A DNA stretch of 33,072 bases from Eubacterium sp. (GTDB lineage: Bacteria; Bacillota; Clostridia; Oscillospirales; Ruminococcaceae). Below are positions 24,234-32,428 of this stretch, piece after piece (the stretch's first letter is position 1; every line of letters begins with the position of its first letter). The position numbers and the translations under genes are program-made. The notes under the pieces are model-generated. The model did no database searches. It was given only the letters and a program-made list of their open reading frames with translations, and had not been told where the DNA came from. The stretch covers positions 1 through 33,072 of the forward strand of contig JAISVH010000080.1 in assembly GCA_031271685.1 (NCBI GenBank), in the 5' to 3' direction.

Positions 24234-24968
24234 TCAGATTGGTTTATTGTATGCGCTTATTATATTTTTCCACAAATCCGGGCGATATTTTGACAATTCC
24301 CTGTCAAATTTTTTAAATCCCGGCAAAAGTTTTTCTCCTAACGCGTAAAATTCTTTTTGATGGTTTCCGATGATAAGATGCGCAGTTTCGTGAGCGGCAA
24401 GATAGCGTGCCAGATCGAACGGCAGGCCGCAGACCGCAATGTTTATCATTATCTCGTGCTTAGCTTTAGAATAATGCCCCCATTTGCTGCTTAAAAGTTT
24501 TATTGACAGAGCGGGCGGAGTTCCTCTCCAATCAGCAGAACCGAGAAATTCTTTCAGCAGACCGCTAAAAATTTCTCTGCCTTTAGCCGCAATCTCAGAT
24601 ATAAGCAAGCGTTCTACAGCAGCTATATTTTCGGGTTGGGGTAGACCTGTTAAAATTACGTTGTTTATAATGTTAACGCTTTCTTCATGAAGCTTGGTTA
24701 TTTTTAAAACAAAAGCTTCACCAAAAAGATAAAGCGTCATATTATCGCAAAGCTCAGGAACTTGAGAGGGTATTACTCTGTGCTTTTCTATCCAGTTAAT
24801 TTTTTCAATCAAAAACTTTTCTATATTATCTAACGAAACGGAAGTATCCGCAGAAACGCGGATACTTCCGTCGCTTTTTATAGCAAGCCTTATATTTTTC
24901 ATACCATGTCGCCTTATAAGCGCATATGGTAAAAACATGCCGCTATAGTTTAGAATAGCCATGATCAT
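24234..24968 (-). CDS. YgjP/SprT-like (DUF45) M48-type metalloprotease
   Basis: The 244-residue product has the two-part layout of YgjP-like proteins: an N-terminal half ending in INWIEKHRV and a C-terminal metal-binding half. There SSKWGHYSKAKHEIMINIA is the WGxC-type motif (Cys replaced by Tyr), LAAHETAHLIIGNHQKEFYALG provides HETAH (zinc-binding HExxH form) and the third histidine. Such proteins are cytoplasmic and of unclear substrate. The start overlaps the upstream PRTase-like gene by 26 bases, with only a distant AAAGG, so the two are probably co-translated. It converges on the amidohydrolase with 24 bases between. Confidence 0.85.
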   Translation of the reverse strand: MIMAILNYSGMFLPYALIRRHGMKNIRLAIKSDGSIRVSADTSVSLDNIEKFLIEKINWIEKHRVIPSQVPELCDNMTLYLFGEAFVLKITKLHEESVNIINNVILTGLPQPENIAAVERLLISEIAAKGREIFSGLLKEFLGSADWRGTPPALSIKLLSSKWGHYSKAKHEIMINIAVCGLPFDLARYLAAHETAHLIIGNHQKEFYALGEKLLPGFKKFDRELSKYRPDLWKNIISAYNKPI

Positions 24969-25581
24969 TTACAATAGCGTCAACCTTTACGTTATCTTTG
25001 CACAGCGAACATTCGCCGGGCTGCTGTGAAACATAGCCAGGCAAATCACTCATGTGGAATACCGAGTGAACCTTAAAGCCGTCAACGCTGTCAATCGCAC
25101 TAAACAGCGCCGAGACAGCGGCAAGTTTTCCGCTATAATATTTTAGGCAGTCAAAACAGCGATGAATAGTCCATCCAGTAGACACGGATGAAATTAAAAG
25201 CAGAATATTTTTGTTCCAAATCATACCTTGATTGTTGTCGCGAAAAATCATTTGGTTGTTGGAGTTCATTTCCGGAGAAACAACGCAGATATCATTGCCT
25301 TTGTTAACAGAATGTGAATAGGAGTCGGAAAGCTGTTCCGCCAAAAACGCGCCGATGGTCTGAGTGTCCTCGAGACAGATTATAGTGTCAACCGGAGTGG
25401 TGATATAATCCATTGAAATGACTCTGGCGGTTTCTTTTGCGGATTTATAGGATTTTTTGATCTTTGTTAAATCAACATAATAGTTGACATGAGAGTGGTT
25501 AGTTGCAAAATGGCCCGGGATGACTCCGATTTTGATGGTGGAATTTTTTTTCGAGCTGATTTCAACTGCACGTTTTTCCAA
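24943..25581 (-). CDS. Orotate-phosphoribosyltransferase-like (PRTase fold) protein
   Basis: The 212-residue product resembles a clostridial group annotated as orotate phosphoribosyltransferase but distinct from classical PyrE. Visible signs are GVIPGHFATNHSHVNYYVDL, a long central domain with TIICLEDTQTIGAFLA, a PRPP-loop-like segment ILLLISSVSTGWTIHRC (in place of VDDVxTTG), and a C-terminal GECSLCKDNVKVDAIVNDHG with two cysteines and the ending GYSKL, which is characteristic of the group. Loss of the acidic pair in the PRPP loop makes orotate activity doubtful. TTG start with AAAGGAG 9 bases upstream. The inverted-repeat element R4 stands directly upstream. Confidence 0.75.
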   Translation of the reverse strand: MEKRAVEISSKKNSTIKIGVIPGHFATNHSHVNYYVDLTKIKKSYKSAKETARVISMDYITTPVDTIICLEDTQTIGAFLAEQLSDSYSHSVNKGNDICVVSPEMNSNNQMIFRDNNQGMIWNKNILLLISSVSTGWTIHRCFDCLKYYSGKLAAVSALFSAIDSVDGFKVHSVFHMSDLPGYVSQQPGECSLCKDNVKVDAIVNDHGYSKL

Positions 25582-25609
25582 AACAAATTTCTCCTTTCGC
25601 TATACCTAA

Positions 25610-25774
25610 TTAGAACGCGTTCATAAAAACAAAAACTTCCATATTTTTGCGAATTTTCTGACATGCCGTGTTATTTTTCCTTAAATATCAACGGATATTT
25701 GCGTCAAAATTGCCTTGTTTGACAAAAAATCCGCAGAAAATCTGAACATTTCTGTTTATGTGAACACGCTCTAA
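25610..25774. mobile_element. R4 inverted-repeat (MITE-like) element
   Basis: 165 bp bounded by TTAGAACGCGTTCATAAAAA and its inverted partner (TTAGAGCGTGTTCACATAAA on the other strand), 24-bp arms about 80% alike. The inside holds the 55-bp core shared with R3 long (25679-25733 against 8604-8658, five differences). It fills most of the 198-base gap between the PRTase-like and DUF4430-like genes. No coding potential. Confidence 0.8.
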
Positions 25775-25779
25775 ACTCA

Positions 25780-26664
25780 TTATTTCTTTCTGATTGAAAG
25801 AAGCATTACCGCTCCCGAAGCTAACAAAACAAAAGCCGGTAACGCAAAGCTTACTCCTGTGGGGGCCGGTTCGGCGCCGGGAGGTCTTTGGGGAGAATTG
25901 ACCTGCGCCCTGGTAGTAAGAGACGGTTCTCTTTCACCTACTATTGGCGCGGCAGTCACAATGCTTTCGCCGTCAAGCTCTTCTTCCAACGCTGCGATAG
26001 CATCGTTAATATCAGTCTGAGACACTGTTAGATCAATCGCGACGTCTTCAAGCATATTATAGTCGCTTTCATCCAGCGCGGCAAAATATTTATATAGGCT
26101 GTCTCGGTTGGTAGAAGAGAATATTGTCGAATCTATCGCTAAATCCGCGCCGTTATTATATATAGAAAACGAAATCCGCATAACGTCTCCGTTTTGTGGA
26201 ACATAATTATCAAGCGAAGTTGTTGATCTTTTGTTGTTCAGCACAAAAGTCCAAGCGCTACCTTCGGTAAAATCATCGTTAGCTATCCATCCTGCGGTAG
26301 TTACGGCATCGTTATACTCAACGTTTAAATCGTCTAAATAAAAGCCAATTTCACTCTCCACGGAGCAATAATCTGTGTCTGCGAAAGCAACGCTTGAAAT
26401 TTCGGGGCTGTCAAAGCCGTTGCCTTTATTTATTTTATTAGCGCCTAACGCTTTTTCAATTATTGACGCGCCGGTATCTCCCAAAGATATCTGGACTTCG
26501 GTAGGATACAAAATAAATCCGCCGGCAACGGTGAAGGCTTCTACCGCAACAATAACAGAAGAAGAGGGAGCGCTTGCCGCCATTGAAGAAAAGGCCGTTA
26601 AAATGCATAGTGTAACGGCGCATATCCCCGAAAGAAATTTATGTATGTTTAAAAACGCTCTCAT
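25780..26664 (-). CDS. Secreted DUF4430-like protein with C-terminal membrane anchor
   Basis: The 294-residue product has a signal peptide (about 1-32: basic start, hydrophobic ICAVTLCILTAFSSMAA), an extracellular domain (about 40-175) with the DUF4430/transcobalamin-C-like pattern (VQISLGDTGASIIEKAL, then GSAWTFVLNNKRSTTSLDNY and GDVMRISFSIY), a proline-rich linker (SPQRPPGAEPAPTG) and a final membrane helix followed by RKK. DUF4430 domains often bind or present small ligands and polysaccharides at the surface; no ligand can be named. ATG 26664 is chosen because TGGAGG lies 9 bases upstream, removing ten residues from the longer open frame. A consensus promoter precedes it. Confidence 0.75.
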   Translation of the reverse strand: MRAFLNIHKFLSGICAVTLCILTAFSSMAASAPSSSVIVAVEAFTVAGGFILYPTEVQISLGDTGASIIEKALGANKINKGNGFDSPEISSVAFADTDYCSVESEIGFYLDDLNVEYNDAVTTAGWIANDDFTEGSAWTFVLNNKRSTTSLDNYVPQNGDVMRISFSIYNNGADLAIDSTIFSSTNRDSLYKYFAALDESDYNMLEDVAIDLTVSQTDINDAIAALEEELDGESIVTAAPIVGEREPSLTTRAQVNSPQRPPGAEPAPTGVSFALPAFVLLASGAVMLLSIRKK

Positions 26665-26702
26665 TTGCTTTTCCTCCAGTTTAAAGTTCTTCAATTTTTT
26701 TA

Positions 26703-26731
26703 ATTATACTACTTTTTGTATAACTTGTCAA
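26703..26731 (-). promoter_or_regulatory. Consensus sigma-A promoter of the DUF4430-like gene
   Basis: On the minus strand TTGACA (26731-26726), 17-base spacer, TATAAT (26708-26703): both hexamers are perfect. The -10 is about 39 bases from the start codon at 26664. The strongest promoter visible in the window. Confidence 0.9.
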
Positions 26732-26762
26732 TAACCAAAACAATATATGCGTAATTTCGATT

Positions 26763-26807
26763 TTATAGCATTTTGACTAATAGGCAATAAAAAGTCAAAC
26801 TGTTATA
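26763..26807 (+). repeat. R2-like short hairpin
   Basis: TTATAGCATTTTGACT with AGTCAAACTGTTATA, a 45-bp imperfect hairpin matching only hairpin 1 of the R2 family (best to copy 3). It lies between the two divergent promoters of the DUF4430-like and histidine kinase genes. Confidence 0.6.
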
Positions 26808-26860
26808 CAAGGGTTTTGCGGATTTTTGTCGGTTAATGTATTATAATAACTATAAAGTTA

Positions 26861-26889
26861 TTGACTTATATAAAAATTTATGTTATTAT
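26861..26889 (+). promoter_or_regulatory. Sigma-A promoter of the hybrid histidine kinase gene
   Basis: -35 TTGACT (26861-26866), 17-base spacer, -10 TATTAT (26884-26889), each with one mismatch. The leader to ATG 26983 is about 87 bases, with GAAGGGGAA as ribosome site. Confidence 0.65.
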
Positions 26890-26982
26890 ATAAATATATA
26901 TATAACTTGTTGATTATATTTATGGAAAAACAACTAAAAAAATAAATTTTCGTTATTTTAAATAGAGAAGGGGAAATCTTTT

Positions 26983-29900
26983 ATGAAAAACCTAGTCCGT
27001 TTTATATGTCTTCCCCTGGCGGTCGTATGTGCTTTTATACTTTTTTCGGGTTATATAACACCAGAGCGAGAATACGGATCAGAAGCTTCGGTTTTTACTT
27101 CTTTCAGAGATGTGCCAGGAATAACCGCCGCCGAAATATCGGCGATTGAGGACATGCAGGCTTCGGGCAGATCTTTTATCTACGGCATGTTGTATTCAAA
27201 CGAAGCGTTTTTAGGGGATGACGGCCAAATCAACGGATATTCATCGCTTTTTTGTGATTGGCTTAGCGGCTTATTCGATATTTCTTTCAAAACTAAACAT
27301 TATGAGTGGAGTGATTTGCTTAGCGGGCTTGAAAACGGCGAAATTTCTTTTACCGGCGAGCTGACCGCCACCGATGAACGGCGCGTGACGTATTACATGA
27401 CTGACGCTCCTATCGCGGCGCGCGTATTAAAATATTTCAGGCTTGAAAACAGCGTTCCAGTATCCGAAATAGACGCTCCTCGGTTCGCTTTTCTTTCTGG
27501 AGCAACCACAATTGATGATATGGAGGAGCTTTCAGAAAAAAAGTTTTCTGCGGTTTTTGCTCAAAGTTATCAAGAAGTGCATGAACTTCTTAAAAGCGGA
27601 AAAGTGGATGCGTTTATCGATGAGGAGAGCGGAGAGGCCGCTTTTGACGAATACGCCGGAGGAGAATATCCGGTAGTGTCTGAAGAATTTTATCCCCTTA
27701 TATTTTCGACAGTTTCACTCAGCACACAAAACAGTGATTTGAAAGTTATTATAGACATCGTTCAAAAATTTCTTGAAAACGGCGGAGACAAACATCTAAC
27801 TGAGCTATACATTCAAGGAGATAAAGAGTATCGCAGACATAAACTGTTCGAAAGGTTTACTGAAAAGGAAAAGCAGTATATAGCCGACAATACGTCTATA
27901 CTTTTTGCTGCGCAATTTGACGACTACCCTATTGGTTTTTACAACACATATGAGAACGAGTGGCAGGGAATAGCGTTTGATTTGCTAAATGAAGCATCTG
28001 GACTGACAGGCTTGAAATTTGAAAATATGAGCGACATAAATTCCGATTGGGATATCCTTAAGCAAAGATTAGAAGACGGCGATATTTCATTGCTTGCGGG
28101 ACTAGTTTCCGAGGAGGATCCGAAGGGTCGTTTTTGTTATGCCACAGATTCTCCAATTATGACCGATACATATGTTATTATCACAAAATCCGAGTTTCCG
28201 GACATTAAAATTGACGAGATTCTGAACTTAAAAGTCAGCCTTTTGGCAAATAAATCGTATACCAAAGTCTTTCAGCAGTGGTTTCCCGACCACCAACACG
28301 CGACTGTATACAATACCGGACTTGACACCTATTTGGCACTGACAAGTGATGAGGCTGATTTGATGATGACCAGTAAGCGCACTTTTTTAAGGCTTACAAA
28401 CTATCTTGAATTGGCTGACTTTAAGGCAAATCTGTCTTTTGATTATCCATTCAATGTATATTTCGGGTTAAATAACAGCAATATGACTCTTTGCTCAATT
28501 ATAGATAAAACTCTTGATGAAATAGACACAGAAACAATATCCACCCGTTGGATGAATAAAATTTATGACTATCGCGGGAATTTAGCGCGAACCAACCGAA
28601 TGTATATAATTATCGGGAGCGTGCTGGGCGTTGTTTTGTTTATTATTGTTTTTATGTTTATTCAAAAGCGAAGGGCAGGGGCGCGGCTGGAAGCAATGGT
28701 GAAAGAGCGGACAAATGTGCTTAACAAACAGCATAATCTTATGAGGATGATCAATAATACTGCGACGGATCTGTTAGAATCAGACGTGTCTGAATATTTA
28801 AACGTTATCAGGCAAAGCATGGAAATACTTAGCGAATACTTAGATGTTGATCGCATTTATTTATGGCGCAACATCAAAAAAAGTGATGGAAAAGATTATT
28901 TTAAACTAGTCTGCAAGCAGGGAAAAGATGAAATAAAGTTTCCGGGCGATATTGAATACGCATACGCAGATTATCTTCCGAAATGGTATGATTTGTTTAA
29001 AAAAGGGATAATATTAAACGGTCCGATTGAGAGCATCCCCGATGGACAAAACCCGATTTTTAATGCTTTAGGCATATTATCTGTTTTAGCGATACCTATT
29101 CGGCTTAATGATAAATTTTGGGGTTTTGTCGGTTTTGACGACTGTCAAAAAAGTCGGATATTTCCTGAGTTTGATGTATTTGCGCTGCGTTCGTGGGGGC
29201 TTTTGGTGGTTGGGGCTTTCCAGCGTGGAGAGGTCACTTTAGAGCAGCGCATGACTTTAACTGAACTCCAAGCCGCCAACCGAGCAAAATCAATATTTTT
29301 AGCAAACATGAGCCATGAGATAAGAACGCCGATGAACAGCATTGTCGGGTTTTCCGAGCTTGCGATGGACGACAGCATCCCGCTGAAAACCAGGGAATAC
29401 ATTTTAAAAATCATGGAAAGCTCCGCGTGGCTGCTTCAGATCATCAATGATATTTTAGACATTTCAAAGATAGAATCCGGTAAAATGGAGCTTGAGAACA
29501 TACCGTTCGACCTGCATGACATTTTTTCGCGCTGTCAGACGACCATAATGCCCAAGGCGGAGGAAAAGGGAATACGCCTATATTGTTATGCAGAACCTTC
29601 AGTCGGGAAAATGCTAGTGGGAGACCCGCTGCGCTTGCGTCAGGCATTGGTAAATATTCTTTCAAACGCCGTAAAATTCACCAATGTGGGAACAATAAAG
29701 CTTTCGGCATCTATAAAACATTCTGATGAAGAGTATACTACTATATATTTTGAGATCAAAGACAGCGGAATTGGAATGCGTCCGGAACAGATAGAAAGGA
29801 TTTTTGACCCGTTTGTTCAGGCGGACATCAGCACCACCCGAAAATACGGAGGGACCGGATTAGGCTTGTCGATAACCAAAAATATAATAGAAATGATGGG

Positions 29901-30996
29901 AGGAACGCTGTCGGTAGAAAGCATCCCCGGAGTAGGCAGCAAGTTCAGCTTTGATTTAACATTCAACACAATAAGTGTGCAGTCCGATTTGTCAGCAGGA
30001 GAAGTTGTTATCAACGAATTTGAAAAACCGTGTTTTAAGGGAACGGTTTTGGTATGTGAAGACAATATCATGAATCAACAGGTCATCTGTGAACATTTAT
30101 CCAGGGTAGGACTTAGATCTATTATCGCTCAAAACGGTAAAGAAGCTTTAGATAAGGTATTAGAGCGTATGCAGAATAACGAAAAGCCTTTTGATATCAT
30201 ATTTATGGATATACACATGCCGATTATGGACGGTCTTGAGGCCGCACCCAAAATTGCCGCCCTTGGTTCGGGAACGCCTATTGTGGCAATGACGGCGAAC
30301 GTAATGTCCAACGATCTAGAGATTTATAAAGCGAGCGGCATGCCTGATTGCGTCAGCAAGCCGTTTACTTCACAAGAATTATGGCGTTGTCTTATGAAAT
30401 ACCTAAAGCCTGTGGAAAACGAGATAGTGAGTAAGAATAGCCGGGCGGAAGAAGATGAAAAATTATATGACATCATGTGCGTTAACTTTGTGAAAAGCAA
30501 TCGCTCCATATTTGCTGATATCAAATCCGCTATCGAAAAAGGGGATCTAAAGCTAGCGCACAGGTTGGCACATACATTAAAAGGGAATGCCGCGCTTATC
30601 TCAAAAACCGAACTGCAAAATATTGCCGCTATAGTTGAACAGCTGTTAAAACAGGGTAAAAATCCGTCAGATGAACAATTAAAACATCTGGGGATTGAAA
30701 TTAACACCGTTTTAAATGAGTTGATACCATTAGCGGAAAGCCGTCAAAAAAATGAAGCCGAAGCGTGCCAAAATGGTGATCCGCCTGATAAAGATCAGAC
30801 TTTGAAACTGTTTAGAAAATTAGAGCCGATGCTAAAAAGCAGGAGAGCCGAAAGCCTTGGACTTTTAGACGAACTGCGTTTAATACCAGGCACTGATACG
30901 CTTAGAGAGCAGATAGGAGATTATGATTTTAAACCTGCGCTTGAAACGCTTGAGGAATTAATTTTGAATTTAGGTGAGAATGATGGAAGAAAATAG
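26983..30996 (+). CDS. Hybrid histidine kinase with two periplasmic-type solute-binding domains (BvgS-like)
   Basis: A 1337-residue membrane sensor. A signal-anchor (1-25) leads to two SBP-bac-3-like extracellular domains (about 40-275 and 300-530; the second has FAAQFDDYPIGFYNTYENEWQG), a membrane segment (540-562), a GAF-like domain (about 590-745), HisKA with SHEIRTPMN (H778), an ATPase domain (NILSNAVKFT, DSGIGMRPEQ, GGTGLGLSI), a receiver with D1076 in FMDIHMPIMDG, and an HPt domain with H1197 in AHTLKGNAALI. A further ~90-residue tail ends the protein. All phosphotransfer residues are present. It probably senses small ligands such as amino acids; none can be named. The next gene is a receiver that overlaps the end. 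Confidence 0.93.
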   Translation: MKNLVRFICLPLAVVCAFILFSGYITPEREYGSEASVFTSFRDVPGITAAEISAIEDMQASGRSFIYGMLYSNEAFLGDDGQINGYSSLFCDWLSGLFDISFKTKHYEWSDLLSGLENGEISFTGELTATDERRVTYYMTDAPIAARVLKYFRLENSVPVSEIDAPRFAFLSGATTIDDMEELSEKKFSAVFAQSYQEVHELLKSGKVDAFIDEESGEAAFDEYAGGEYPVVSEEFYPLIFSTVSLSTQNSDLKVIIDIVQKFLENGGDKHLTELYIQGDKEYRRHKLFERFTEKEKQYIADNTSILFAAQFDDYPIGFYNTYENEWQGIAFDLLNEASGLTGLKFENMSDINSDWDILKQRLEDGDISLLAGLVSEEDPKGRFCYATDSPIMTDTYVIITKSEFPDIKIDEILNLKVSLLANKSYTKVFQQWFPDHQHATVYNTGLDTYLALTSDEADLMMTSKRTFLRLTNYLELADFKANLSFDYPFNVYFGLNNSNMTLCSIIDKTLDEIDTETISTRWMNKIYDYRGNLARTNRMYIIIGSVLGVVLFIIVFMFIQKRRAGARLEAMVKERTNVLNKQHNLMRMINNTATDLLESDVSEYLNVIRQSMEILSEYLDVDRIYLWRNIKKSDGKDYFKLVCKQGKDEIKFPGDIEYAYADYLPKWYDLFKKGIILNGPIESIPDGQNPIFNALGILSVLAIPIRLNDKFWGFVGFDDCQKSRIFPEFDVFALRSWGLLVVGAFQRGEVTLEQRMTLTELQAANRAKSIFLANMSHEIRTPMNSIVGFSELAMDDSIPLKTREYILKIMESSAWLLQIINDILDISKIESGKMELENIPFDLHDIFSRCQTTIMPKAEEKGIRLYCYAEPSVGKMLVGDPLRLRQALVNILSNAVKFTNVGTIKLSASIKHSDEEYTTIYFEIKDSGIGMRPEQIERIFDPFVQADISTTRKYGGTGLGLSITKNIIEMMGGTLSVESIPGVGSKFSFDLTFNTISVQSDLSAGEVVINEFEKPCFKGTVLVCEDNIMNQQVICEHLSRVGLRSIIAQNGKEALDKVLERMQNNEKPFDIIFMDIHMPIMDGLEAAPKIAALGSGTPIVAMTANVMSNDLEIYKASGMPDCVSKPFTSQELWRCLMKYLKPVENEIVSKNSRAEEDEKLYDIMCVNFVKSNRSIFADIKSAIEKGDLKLAHRLAHTLKGNAALISKTELQNIAAIVEQLLKQGKNPSDEQLKHLGIEINTVLNELIPLAESRQKNEAEACQNGDPPDKDQTLKLFRKLEPMLKSRRAESLGLLDELRLIPGTDTLREQIGDYDFKPALETLEELILNLGENDGRK

Positions 30997-31414
30997 AGAA
31001 AACAGTATACTTATAGTTGACGACGAAAAAAACAATATATTAGCGCTTACCAATATGTTAAGCGCCGACTATAATATTTTAATCGCAAAAAACGGAAAAG
31101 ATGCCATCGAAACGGCAAATGAGCAATTGCCAGATATTATTTTGCTAGATATAATTATGCCTGAAATGGACGGATATGAGGCGATTACGGCATTAAAAGA
31201 TTCAGAAAAGACCAATAAGATACCAGTTATATTTATCACAGGGCTTAGTGATGAAAAGGATGTGGAAAAGGGTTTGGACCTTGGCGCCTCAGACTATATA
31301 ACCAAGCCTTTTACACCTGTGGTAGTAAAGCTGCATATAAAAAATCAATTTCAAATATTAAAATATGCGCGTGCCATAGAACGGACAGGATTAAAAGACA
31401 TTGAAATATTTTAA
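30980..31414 (+). CDS. Single-domain response regulator
   Basis: The 144-residue product is one receiver (CheY-like) domain plus a short helical tail. It has ILIVDDEKNN with the acidic pair, D57 in LLDIIMPEMDGYEA, FITGLSD with the conserved Thr, and ITKPFTPVVV with the Lys. No DNA-binding or enzymatic output is attached. It overlaps the hybrid kinase by 17 bases, so it is its likely phosphotransfer partner, perhaps receiving phosphate from the HPt domain. AGGTGAG just upstream supports ATG 30980 or 30983. It might act by protein contact, but the output is unknown. Confidence 0.9.
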   Translation: MMEENRENSILIVDDEKNNILALTNMLSADYNILIAKNGKDAIETANEQLPDIILLDIIMPEMDGYEAITALKDSEKTNKIPVIFITGLSDEKDVEKGLDLGASDYITKPFTPVVVKLHIKNQFQILKYARAIERTGLKDIEIF

Positions 31415-31431
31415 TTAGAGAGGCGGCGATC

Positions 31432-32298
31432 TTGCACTATTCCGACTATAAAACGATACTTTCGCCTAAAAACGGCATTAACCTTTACCGGGGATGCACT
31501 CACGGATGCATTTACTGTGACAGTCGCAGTAATTGCTATCAAATCAATCACATCTTTGAGGATATCGAAGTAAAACGTGGTGCTCCGGTGATTTTTGAAA
31601 AAGAACTTAGAAAAAAAAGGAAACCATGCATGATAGGCACGGGTTCGATGTGTGATCCATATATCCATCTTGAATCAGAGCTGAAAATTACCAGAAAATG
31701 CCTTGAATTGGTTGAAAAATATGGGTTCGGGATAAGCATACTTACAAAGTCTGATCGCATAATGCGGGATATTGACATTCTTTACGCGATAAACGCAAAA
31801 TCTAAGAGCATCGTGCAGATGACACTTACTACTTTTGACGAGGAATTGTGCCGAAAAATCGAGCCTAACGTTTCAACGACGCTTGAGCGGGTTAAGGTGC
31901 TTGAAACCATGCGCGAGGCGGAAATACCAACCGTGGTCTGGCTTGGCCCGGTTCTGCCTTTAATTAATGACAACGAAGAAAATTTGAAGGGAATTTTAGA
32001 ATATTGCGTTAAATCAAAAGTTCGCGGGATTTTATGCTTTGGATTCGGACTGACACTAAGAGAAGGCAACCGAGAATATTTCTACAGCAGTTTAGATAGG
32101 CTTTTTCCGGAAATGAAGCAGAAGTATATCAAAAAATTTGGGAATAAATACAACTGTTTAAGCGACAACAACGATCGTTTAACGTCTATTTTTATTGATA
32201 CGTGCCGGAGACACAACATATTTTATAAACTAAAAGATATTTTTGGATTTTTAAAAGATTTTCCCGAAAAAGAACAGATGTCTATTTTTGATTTTTGA
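31432..32298 (+). CDS. Radical SAM protein, SplB-like/Rv2578c group
   Basis: The 288-residue product binds a 4Fe-4S cluster through C22, C26 and C29 in RGCTHGCIYC, the CxxxCxxC motif of radical SAM enzymes. It continues with GSMCDPYIHLESELKITRKC, ISILTKSDRIMRDIDIL and TLTTFDEELCRKIEPN, which are typical of the spore photoproduct lyase-related group, not of SplB itself, for which the protein is too short. The substrate is unknown. TTG start with GAGAGGCGG upstream. It follows the receiver by 17 bases and could be in the same transcript. R1 copy F lies after its end. Confidence 0.88.
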   Translation: MHYSDYKTILSPKNGINLYRGCTHGCIYCDSRSNCYQINHIFEDIEVKRGAPVIFEKELRKKRKPCMIGTGSMCDPYIHLESELKITRKCLELVEKYGFGISILTKSDRIMRDIDILYAINAKSKSIVQMTLTTFDEELCRKIEPNVSTTLERVKVLETMREAEIPTVVWLGPVLPLINDNEENLKGILEYCVKSKVRGILCFGFGLTLREGNREYFYSSLDRLFPEMKQKYIKKFGNKYNCLSDNNDRLTSIFIDTCRRHNIFYKLKDIFGFLKDFPEKEQMSIFDF

Positions 32299-32316
32299 GG
32301 ACTAGAATATAGTTAA

Positions 32317-32420
32317 TTCAAACATCTGCGGCGGAGTCGCTTACAATATTTTAACAAGCGTTTGCGGGTTATTGAAAATCACCCGCCGCCTAAGAGGAGT
32401 GTGACATGAACGCGGTTATA
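32317..32420 (-). repeat. R1 dispersed repeat, copy F (minus orientation)
   Basis: Read on the minus strand it runs TATAACCGCGTTCATG to GATGTTTGAA, 104 bp. The 5' hairpin is changed (CACTCC..GGCGGCGGGTG), the 3' hairpin reads GCGACTCCGCCGC. It stands between the convergent radical SAM and maf genes. Confidence 0.9.
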
Positions 32421-32428
32421 GCGATCAA

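Larger units (their letters stand above)
26665..26982. other. Divergent intergenic region upstream of the histidine kinase
   Basis: 318 very AT-rich bases. It contains the leftward consensus promoter (26703-26731), the R2-like hairpin (26763-26807), the rightward promoter (26861-26889) and an A/T-only tract around 26869-26910. No coding frame recognised. Confidence 0.75.

Noticed and set aside
26881-26982. Riboswitch or leader RNA before the histidine kinase
   Set aside because: The leader is almost only A and T; no conserved motif or convincing stem was seen.
665-32420. R1 copies as a CRISPR array
   Set aside because: The copies are kilobases apart, 104 bp long and on both strands; no spacer-repeat spacing and no cas genes.
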